Source: Armatimonadota bacterium
GTDB lineage: Bacteria; Armatimonadota; Fimbriimonadia; Fimbriimonadales; Fimbriimonadaceae
Direction of reading: 5' to 3'
DNA: 64,000 nt
NCBI GenBank assembly: GCA_020161505.1
Contig: JAIUNY010000004.1
Coordinates: 1-64,000, forward strand
The notes beneath the pieces were generated by a model. The model had not been told where the DNA came from. It searched no databases and was given only the letters and a program-made list of their open reading frames with translations. Within the stretch, counting starts at the first letter, position 1. Every line of letters starts with the position of its first letter. The position numbers and the translations under genes were made by a program. Shown piece by piece: positions 51,601 through 57,334 of the stretch.

Positions 51601-53363
51601 TTGCGGACGTTGTAGGCGGTTGCGGTTCCTCGGAACTCCGGATTCGCCCACGGACCAGTGAGACGTCCGGCCGCATATCCGACGCCACGCACCACAGAGT
51701 TCCACGGACCAAGATCGACGCCTCCCGCCTCCAGATCAAGGTTGAGAGTCTGCTTACTTGTGTCGACGGTGCCATCCGCAGCAATGACCCCGTTGCGGCC
51801 GATCAGCACGCCTCTTTCGATGGTTGCAATGCCGTTCGTCCATCGCAGACGAGCCTCCAGATCTCCGAGGATCAGAGTGGGAGCCTCGGGGCGCTGAAGA
51901 GTGCCGCTGCCCTTCGCATTCACCACGACTTCCGGCTTGCGCAGGGTTCCTGTGATAAGGGCCCGGCCCCCGACTTCCAGGTCAAGTTGGTTCGCGCCGA
52001 AGTTGCGCGAAATCCTGAGCGGTTGTCCGCCCGGGAGCTCAATGGCACCCGCGAGGGCCCCCGAGCTTAACGTCACTCCCACGGAGCCAGACAGAACCGT
52101 CCCCTGCCAGCGAGCTTGGCCGAGCTTCGCGGTGAGGAGCCGACCATCAGTCGCAAGGTCAAGGGCAATCCCCGTGAAGCTCTGACCCTGGGCGGTGAGA
52201 CTCGCGATACTCGCCGGGCCGCTCCATTCAATCCGAGATCCTTCCGTGGAGAGTCTGCCCTGGGTGCTCATCCCGGTCGCCCGGATGTCTTTGGGAAGGG
52301 CGCGCGCAGCCAATGGCCAGAGCCGGGCCGACGAATCGACCTGAGCCGTGACATTGCCCACAGATCGGAACTCCCGCGACCAATCGAGAACGCCATCGTA
52401 GGTTGCCGCGCGCCCGGGTTCCCGAGCCTGGGCGACTACCGCCAGTCGGGATCCTCGAAGCAGGATATCCGCCGTCACCGCCGCGTTGCTCAGGAAGTCC
52501 GGATAGCTCAGACCTGTGGCGGCGGCATCGAGATCGGCCTCCAGGCGATCCAGAGTTTTGTCGGTTCCGATCACCTGGGCCTTGCCCTTCACGATCAGGT
52601 CGTTGGCGGAGAGGTTGGAAAGCACGCTTTGGCTCTCCTTCGGCACCCACCGCCGGATGACCGGCTGGAGTGGCACCAGGTTGAGGCGTTTGGTGGTGAG
52701 GTCAAGGCGATACCCAAATGGTAGCTCCTCTTTTTTGTTCTCCAGCTGGATGCGAGACGCGAGCTGGAGGCTTCCGGCATCGGTCAGACTTGCGCCGCTC
52801 TTGGCATAGATGAGCCCGTCGGCGGCATCAACAGTCAAGTTTCGGAGTTCGAGTCTTTGGGTGAGGGAAGGGGTTGCCGTCTCGTCGACCACCCGCACGA
52901 GGGCTCGGTCGAGCTTGCTCGCGAACTTTGGCGGGGGGGCATTGGGGTCGTCGGCGGGGAGGAGATCGAAGAGACTGAGGGCGCCATCCTTTCGCCGGAC
53001 CAACGTGGCCTCAGCCGAGCGCAAATCGACTTGGGGCGCGCCGTTTTTGAGCCGAACAACCGCCTTGCGCGCACTGGCAATTTCTGCCCCCTCAGCATCG
53101 CGGACCGAGACGCCCATCGCAGTGATTGTTTGGGTGATGGGGTCAACGCCGTAGCTCTCCGCGGTCACCCGGATCGCGCCTGATCGGGAGCCATAGGTGA
53201 AGTCAAATCCCGTGCCGGGAGCCGCCAGCACTTCGAGGCACGACATCAAGTAGGCAATTCCGAAGACGAGGAGCAATAGCGATGGCACCCAGGCCACGAT
53301 CAATCGACCGAAGCCTAGGAATCCACGCCAAATCGCGTGTCCCCACCGTCGCGCAGAGTTCAC
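48663..53363 (-). CDS. tamB: TamB-like translocation/assembly module protein (AsmA/DUF490 family)
   Basis: 1566 residues from GTG 53363 (NSARRWGHAIWRGFLGFGRL), 5 bp after an AGAGG site; the frame is open to 53720 but carries no ATG in the extension. One membrane segment (IVAWVPSLLLLVFGIAYLMS) anchors it to the inner membrane; then very long repetitive beta-sheet typical of the lipid-bridge proteins TamB/YhdP (for example LRLSIPRVRAN-like, GRLTGPWANPEFRGTATAYN). The C-terminal DUF490 module has LNLEIRGDLLDPQGINISG, VGQREFLESLVRSAIGES and closes DEKVPWRAGLSWSTKF. TamB spans the periplasm, helping outer-membrane assembly and phospholipid transport. First gene of the envelope operon, 116 bp before bamA. 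Confidence 0.93.
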   Translation of the reverse strand: MNSARRWGHAIWRGFLGFGRLIVAWVPSLLLLVFGIAYLMSCLEVLAAPGTGFDFTYGSRSGAIRVTAESYGVDPITQTITAMGVSVRDAEGAEIASARKAVVRLKNGAPQVDLRSAEATLVRRKDGALSLFDLLPADDPNAPPPKFASKLDRALVRVVDETATPSLTQRLELRNLTVDAADGLIYAKSGASLTDAGSLQLASRIQLENKKEELPFGYRLDLTTKRLNLVPLQPVIRRWVPKESQSVLSNLSANDLIVKGKAQVIGTDKTLDRLEADLDAAATGLSYPDFLSNAAVTADILLRGSRLAVVAQAREPGRAATYDGVLDWSREFRSVGNVTAQVDSSARLWPLAARALPKDIRATGMSTQGRLSTEGSRIEWSGPASIASLTAQGQSFTGIALDLATDGRLLTAKLGQARWQGTVLSGSVGVTLSSGALAGAIELPGGQPLRISRNFGANQLDLEVGGRALITGTLRKPEVVVNAKGSGTLQRPEAPTLILGDLEARLRWTNGIATIERGVLIGRNGVIAADGTVDTSKQTLNLDLEAGGVDLGPWNSVVRGVGYAAGRLTGPWANPEFRGTATAYNVRKDQLSIPRVRANIIANADTVTASEIEGALGLGTLNGQVTLGLRDLSLAGNLTGREIFLTDLIPIEGLVGRFDVENATVSGTAEQPVVTFAATSKEMNVQGVDVENVRLEGGFAAGVLNLESATANLGEGTATLTAKFIPETGKGEFTLVSSEIPLDRLALKSDDLEVTGTGALSGQGTFTLPAEGERINAKQPFLFGSFTLGLRDATINEFNAGGGNFTIVSTEAGVSINGGVASIGGDLQDVGLLELDDLTYAWGSENLSGWALASNVPLDGVMRAIRNQIKIEDVQVQRIIRGLNGKASATLAFAGTLDKPRLDLESARVVDLGSLGQNLGEVAFGALVEPGNVELRRFMWRMGEGQAMASGRATLGPKNEILEANLSGEVVKLNPAPLLGLLEDAPQIEANINSTFVVKQDGEAISGRASLNADSFATRGNDGTINTINGSISSDEIVLENEVITANGLWRWEGLQGLIQSRIPLSALAKAEEAKEDAEINLSLPARDVSELRRFLEPAIDPTKQTQEKGAIDFNRTAGTIEGMLTAKGRTGSWQANGKMTWTPNADGVSRLALNDVETALESLEMVLDVANLRNISGSVKGTSSLGGRLLGTVRADLSALLDEGFSRESLLDSKLSGDLTLENFGVKERLKLAKPPTPTGEITYAVAKDPTTGEANGKITLGGTFERPEIAGSVEVNNLKINLPPEFPESTPKELGEIVPIFKDLAVILNPGTELNLPVGKLNLEGRSEITGSLESVSIRAPFRVESGTILLPASRVNLEGGTVVITAGVGGNPRVDVNLEGRTVVTVRQTADRFESYTLNLEIRGDLLDPQGINISGTSDPPDLTTEQIQAIVGQREFLESLVRSAIGESSRNDLRDSLFTLALPSLTQGLTAQFAEALSLDYLLLDYNPFDGAIIRGGKTLGKGLIVEASRQVTRIDNRELRYDVRLSYRPPTRDRFLSRVRFTFGFDEKVPWRAGLSWSTKF

Positions 53364-53435
53364 CTGTACCTCTAGACGATCCTCACCCCCCACAAAGGCA
53401 CGGACCCGTCTCACATCTTGAAAGAGTGACTTTTG

Positions 53436-53450
53436 GTAACAAAACGTTAC
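53436..53450. promoter_or_regulatory. Palindrome GTAAC-N5-GTTAC upstream of tamB
   Basis: GTAAC AAAAC GTTAC is a perfect 5+5 inverted repeat 73 bp upstream of the tamB start, a plausible regulator site for the envelope operon. No promoter elements could be firmly assigned around it. Confidence 0.3.
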
Positions 53451-53470
53451 GGAAACAACTCTATTGCGTC

Positions 53471-53541
53471 TATAATAGTAACAGTGGACAGCGGATTTCC
53501 GCAGTCGGCGCCTCGCTCCAGAAATGCGGCGGGGCGCTTTT
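53471..53541 (+). ncRNA. Candidate small RNA in the tamB upstream region
   Basis: On the + strand a perfect -10 TATAAT (53471-53476) is followed by a hairpin GCGGATTTCCGC (53491-53502) and a terminator: GCGCCTCGC (53508-53516) pairs with GCGGGGCGC (53529-53537; one G-U pair), loop 12 nt, then TTTTAGTTTT. Transcript about 53483-53541, 60 nt. Both flanking genes are on the other strand, so no known + gene uses this terminator. No clear -35. It may instead be an aborted structure at the DUF3800 3' end. Confidence 0.3.
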
Positions 53542-54613
53542 AGTTTTGCTGCTGGGCGGCTTTGATTGAATTCCGAGTCGACTCGAGTTTTTGCTCCATT
53601 TCGGCTGCGGGAAACACCTTCAGACCGCAGTCGCCAAATCGACCGTCGTTCGCGTAAAAAAAGCGTTCTGTTAGAAACGGCCAGAACTTGGGCTCGGTTG
53701 TTCCTGCGCTCCTCGTCCATTCAAAAACATCGCGAGCAACAAGATCCGAAATTTCCGACGGATGGCTTCCACTCTTCGTTGTGAATGTACAACCAGGTAC
53801 GACCCAGCTTTGAAATACCCTTTGACTGACAAACTGGGTCCCGTGCACAAGGAGGTCGGACAAAGCAGCTTGGTGTTCAGCGTCTTCCCGTGCGCCAATA
53901 CTCTCTAGGTGAACCCGCCCAATTTGTCGGACTTGATCCTGGGCCAAGTAACGTACGTACCTTTCCAGCATCAGCATGATGGCTAGGTCATAGACTGGCT
54001 GGGGCAGGTACTGGTCAGCCCCCGTGTCGAGGAAGAGCCGCTTGAATTCTTGTTTGCGGATCCCGACGCCAAAAACGACAAATGGTGTATCTCGAAGCAA
54101 CTGAAGGAGCTCACGATCAAATTGCTGCTGCCGCATCACGTTGCCTGCAAAGTAGAACTCTTTGTCTCGCTTGCGCATGAAGGGCTCATGGAACACGACT
54201 GCGGTTCGACCGAAGAACTTCTTTTTGAGCTCATCCGCCGCTTGAATGTAGTTTTCTGCCGCTTCGGAAGTCATTGCTACGCCCCCTAAGCTAAATGTAT
54301 CGGTGGAGTCCAGGAGCGATGAGCTTCCACTTTCGTCAAGGAACAGGAGGTTTGGGGGTCTGTGCTCAAGGAGCGGATGGCCAGTTCTTGCCGACTTCAT
54401 TCTCGGCTCGATCCGTCCGACAACCTGCTCAGCCAGGCGGAACGACTCGTTTTGAAGATCGCTCGCCAGTTGAGAAACCACTGAGGTATCCCTCCCGCAC
54501 CTGATCAACGCCCGCACGAGACATTGAGCCAGAGCGCTCGCCTCTTCGGTATAGGATGATTGCCGCAACTTGAGTCGCTTTCCTTCCGGATCCCCTTGTC
54601 TTTCGTCTTGCAT
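53540..54613 (-). CDS. DUF3800 domain protein
   Basis: 357 residues from ATG 54613 (MQDERQGDPEGKRLKLRQSS). The far longer frame to 55519 is an artefact running antisense through the thioesterase and deacetylase ends. After about 85 helical residues, the DUF3800 opening LLFLDESGSSSLLDSTDTF (Asp-Glu-Ser-Gly) begins the RNase H-like fold; later FGVGIRKQEFKRLFLDTGAD, MLMLERYVRYLAQDQVRQIG and VHLESIGAREDAEHQAALSD are typical. DUF3800 proteins are scattered in mobile and defence-related contexts; activity is unproven, nuclease function is suspected. Base use looks more A/T-rich than neighbours, consistent with horizontal gain. Confidence 0.8.
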   Translation of the reverse strand: MQDERQGDPEGKRLKLRQSSYTEEASALAQCLVRALIRCGRDTSVVSQLASDLQNESFRLAEQVVGRIEPRMKSARTGHPLLEHRPPNLLFLDESGSSSLLDSTDTFSLGGVAMTSEAAENYIQAADELKKKFFGRTAVVFHEPFMRKRDKEFYFAGNVMRQQQFDRELLQLLRDTPFVVFGVGIRKQEFKRLFLDTGADQYLPQPVYDLAIMLMLERYVRYLAQDQVRQIGRVHLESIGAREDAEHQAALSDLLVHGTQFVSQRVFQSWVVPGCTFTTKSGSHPSEISDLVARDVFEWTRSAGTTEPKFWPFLTERFFYANDGRFGDCGLKVFPAAEMEQKLESTRNSIKAAQQQN

Positions 54614-54658
54614 GACCGTATCAAGATTATGTCCCGGTTCGCGGGCTATCATCCAAAC

Positions 54659-55225
54659 ATGGAAGCGAAGACGGTCAGTGAGACCAGGATCACAATGGCG
54701 CAGATGATGACCCCGAACGATGCCAACGTCCTCGGAAAGGTGTTCGGAGGGTCGATTCTGGCTCTGATCGACCTCACGGCGAGTGCGGTGTCGAGCAAGT
54801 TCGCGGGACGCGTGTGCGTTACCGCCGCCTTCGACCGGGTGGACTTCCACGAGCCGATCGAAATCGGCGAGCTCGTCGAACTGCATGGGGTCGTCAGCTT
54901 TGTCGGACGCACCAGCGTCGAGGTCACGATTGATGTCTATGCCACCCAACTCACCGCCCATCGAAAGCACCATGTGAACACCGCGCGGGTCACGATGGTC
55001 GCGGTTGAGGACGGCAAGCCTGTGCCCGTGCCGCGCCTGATCTGCCAAACCTATGAGGAGAAGCTGGCCTTTCTCGAAGGTCGGCTGCGCCGAGAGACGC
55101 GCTCCAAGTGGCTCAAAGAAATGGACTCTCTGAACGCTGTTTTGAGGGAAGCAAATGAAGCCACTCTCGATCAGTATTTGGCTTCGGAAGGCTCTCTGTT
55201 TGAGGCCTTGGAAGCGGCTCGCTGA
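54659..55225 (+). CDS. Acyl-CoA thioesterase (hotdog fold, YciA-like)
   Basis: 188 residues from ATG 54659 (MEAKTVSETRITMAQMMTPN); upstream ATGs at 54560 and 54629 are alternatives. The hotdog signature is MAQMMTPNDANVLGKVFGGS, then ILALIDLTASAVSSKFAG, with the YciA/BACH-type Asn-Asp/Gly-Gly core; VDFHEPIEIGELVELHGVVS and TSVEVTIDVYATQL are family strands. It hydrolyses acyl-CoA to free acid and CoA. C-terminal about 45 residues (WLKEMDSLNAVLREANEATL) are an extra helical tail. Its last 55 bp overlap the deacetylase gene on the other strand. Confidence 0.87.
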   Translation: MEAKTVSETRITMAQMMTPNDANVLGKVFGGSILALIDLTASAVSSKFAGRVCVTAAFDRVDFHEPIEIGELVELHGVVSFVGRTSVEVTIDVYATQLTAHRKHHVNTARVTMVAVEDGKPVPVPRLICQTYEEKLAFLEGRLRRETRSKWLKEMDSLNAVLREANEATLDQYLASEGSLFEALEAAR

Positions 55226-55911
55226 ACCCCAAGTTTGCCCTCTCGCAGCATCTGGCTGATCTGAATCGGGGTGAAACCCTTGCGGCTCAGCTCGTCCAGA
55301 ATCTGAGGGATCGCCGTAGCGGTGTGGGGCTTCACGTCGTGCATCAAAATGATCTCGCCGGGGTTGGGCGTAAAGCAGACGTTCCGATAGACCACTTCCG
55401 GATTTGTCGTCGCGGTATCGGCGGCAGATGCCGTCCAAAACACGTTGGTGTAGCCATCCGCCTTCGCGACCTGAGCGAGCGCGCTGCTTCGCATGCCGTA
55501 TGGCGACCGGAAGAGCCACGACTTCACTCCGGTTTCCTTTTCGATCAGTCGCTGGAGATCGTCCATCTCCTTTTGAGCCTGGGCCATCGGCATCTTGGCC
55601 GCGTGTGTCCAGCTATGCAAGCCGATGTCGTGGCCCTCATCCACAATTCGCCGGAGCAGATCGGGGTGGCGCACCGCATTGCTCCCGAGCACAAAAAACG
55701 TCGCCTTGGCACCATGCTCGCGCAACGCATCGAGAATCAACGGAGTCGTGGACGGCAAGGGCCCGTCATCGAAAGTGAGAGCCACCGGCTTGTACCCGGC
55801 AGCAAATCCCTTCGGACGAGTCTCAACATGGCGCGGCAAGCCGAGGTCAGGGATCGTTTGCCGATCCTGATGACCGCTTGTCAGGCTCAGGGTGAGCAGA
55901 ATCGAGATCAT
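55171..55911 (-). CDS. Secreted polysaccharide deacetylase (NodB domain)
   Basis: 246 residues. Short hydrophobic start (MISILLTLSLTSG), then the CE4 motifs: KPVALTFDDGPLPSTTPLIL (motif 1, catalytic Asp and metal Asp), GHDIGLHSWTHAAKMPMAQA (motif 2, HSxTH), WLFRSPYGMRSSALAQ (motif 3), NPGEIILMHDVKPHTATAIP (motif 5). It removes N-acetyl groups from peptidoglycan or chitin-like glycans. ATG overlaps the stop of the upstream membrane protein gene by 4 bp, so the two are co-translated. Overlaps the convergent thioesterase by 55 bp. Confidence 0.92.
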   Translation of the reverse strand: MISILLTLSLTSGHQDRQTIPDLGLPRHVETRPKGFAAGYKPVALTFDDGPLPSTTPLILDALREHGAKATFFVLGSNAVRHPDLLRRIVDEGHDIGLHSWTHAAKMPMAQAQKEMDDLQRLIEKETGVKSWLFRSPYGMRSSALAQVAKADGYTNVFWTASAADTATTNPEVVYRNVCFTPNPGEIILMHDVKPHTATAIPQILDELSRKGFTPIQISQMLREGKLGVQRAASKASNREPSEAKY

Positions 55912-56387
55912 TTTTCTGGAGTCGCGATTCCGTCGACAATTTGGGCTCCCGCTTTCACGTCATCGTAAACCAACGAGACAAGGGCGGTTCCGGTCTTGCC
56001 CGTGATCGCAACGAGCACGATCACCTTCGGGGGCTTATCGCTGTTCGCATGGAGTTGTCGCATTTCGGCTTTCACAAATCCCCCGGTGAACTCTTGAATC
56101 TGAGACTCGAATTTTGGCGGCTCGAAGCCTTCCTTCAGTTTGGTGCTGTATGCCTGAGCGAGTGCCGGACGATCGCCGTTGGCCGCGGCTTCGGCGAATG
56201 CCATTGCCTTGGGCTCAAAGGTGGATCGGAGCTGGGTCGTCGCACCGGAGAGGAATCGCTGGCTGAGGAGGCCCACGATGGCAAAAGTGACGACAACGAT
56301 TCCGAAGGCGATCAGCGGCACGCCGCATCCTGCCGTTTGACCCTCCGTCTGGGAACGTTCGGTTGATTCGGTCGTGTCCTCCGCCAT
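55908..56387 (-). CDS. Single-pass membrane protein of unknown function
   Basis: 159 residues. A polar N-terminus with a Cys (TAGCGVPLIAFGIVVVTFAI, VGLLS) leads into one membrane helix (about 22-45), then about 100 extracytoplasmic residues with a helix-strand pattern (FAEAAANGDRPALAQAYSTK, KVIVLVAITGKTGTALVSLV) that resembles small cystatin/NTF2-like folds. No family assigned. Translationally coupled (4-bp overlap) to the polysaccharide deacetylase, suggesting a shared cell-wall role. Confidence 0.75.
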   Translation of the reverse strand: MAEDTTESTERSQTEGQTAGCGVPLIAFGIVVVTFAIVGLLSQRFLSGATTQLRSTFEPKAMAFAEAAANGDRPALAQAYSTKLKEGFEPPKFESQIQEFTGGFVKAEMRQLHANSDKPPKVIVLVAITGKTGTALVSLVYDDVKAGAQIVDGIATPEK

Positions 56388-56479
56388 CGTTTTGATGATG
56401 GCGCACCGGCACGATTGAGTTCTCGAAAGGCCCCAGTCGTGTCTTTCTGGCTCTCCACGACGTATGATTCACTCAGAGC

Positions 56480-57334
56480 ATGTATTTCATCGTCCAGGGA
56501 GCCGGGGCCAAGCGCGGGCCATATACAGATTCGGAAATCGCTACGATGCTCCAGGGCGGTCTTCTGAGCCGCAGCGACGAGCTGGAGAGCGCGGAAACCA
56601 ACGCCCGGCTCTCGGTGGGCTCGCTCGTCGATTCACTCGGCGATTCATGGGCCGAGGCACCTGGCGACTCTGATTCGGGATTGCCTCCCGTGATCCCGCC
56701 AGGGGGATCTTCGGCGACAGGGGAGGGTATTCCCACCGATCGCCCGTACGGATCAGAATCGGGAGGCCCTCCTCCTCAGCTTGATTTCGATTGGATGCAG
56801 AACCGGGCGGAGCCGATCACGAGCCCCAAGAACAAGATGCTGGTCGGCATCCTCATCGCCGCAACCTTGTGCTTCTGCCCCCTCTTCCTGTTGCCCGCAG
56901 CCTTCAGCCCGTTCTTCTCAGCGGGGAGCCTGCCCGGCAATGCAAACGACTATCCCCGAGCCCTGCAGAACGCGGGACGAGGATTGTTGATTTACACCCG
57001 CGATTGGGATGACAAGTTTCCCTCCAATCTTCGCGAGGGCGAGGCATGGAAGGACTCCGTCCGCGAATATGCTTCGGAATTCGGCCCGAATCCCTTTGCC
57101 CTTGATGGGGATGACACAATCTCCGTGAATCCCAACCTTTCCGGCTTGCGGGCGACCGAAGTTCTGCTCCCGCAGGAGACAATTCTGGTGTACATCCAAT
57201 CGAAGAAACTGGATGACACCGCCCTCGTTCTCACCGTTGACGGGCGAACGTACGTCGTCAAATCGACGGATCTCGACAAGTCGATTCAGTCGAAAATCTA
57301 CAACTTGCCTCAGCCCCTCTCCCGGATTCGCTAG
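56480..57334 (+). CDS. GYF-domain membrane protein with pilin-like C-terminal domain
   Basis: 284 residues. Residues 1-50 match the GYF_2 domain (MYFIVQGAGAKRGPYTDSEI, ATMLQGGLLSRSDELE), a short adaptor for Pro-rich peptides. A Gly/Pro/Ser-rich linker precedes one membrane segment (MLVGILIAATLCFCPLFLLP). The extracellular part has the order NDYPRALQNAGRGLLIYTRD, WDDKFPSN, NPNLSGLRATEVLLPQETIL, VLTVDGRTYVV, which follows the scheme of the 'SNLKQIGLALMMYAQDYDE...P...NPxLSG...DGH' domain of type-II-secretion-like prepilins, though the prepilin leader itself is replaced by the GYF/TM module. The stop overlaps priA by 4 bp, convergent. Confidence 0.8.
   Translation: MYFIVQGAGAKRGPYTDSEIATMLQGGLLSRSDELESAETNARLSVGSLVDSLGDSWAEAPGDSDSGLPPVIPPGGSSATGEGIPTDRPYGSESGGPPPQLDFDWMQNRAEPITSPKNKMLVGILIAATLCFCPLFLLPAAFSPFFSAGSLPGNANDYPRALQNAGRGLLIYTRDWDDKFPSNLREGEAWKDSVREYASEFGPNPFALDGDDTISVNPNLSGLRATEVLLPQETILVYIQSKKLDDTALVLTVDGRTYVVKSTDLDKSIQSKIYNLPQPLSRIR

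Noticed and set aside
54614-55519. N-terminal extension of the DUF3800 frame to 659 residues
   Set aside because: It runs antisense through the thioesterase and overlaps the deacetylase; its translation is compositionally unlike the DUF3800 part.
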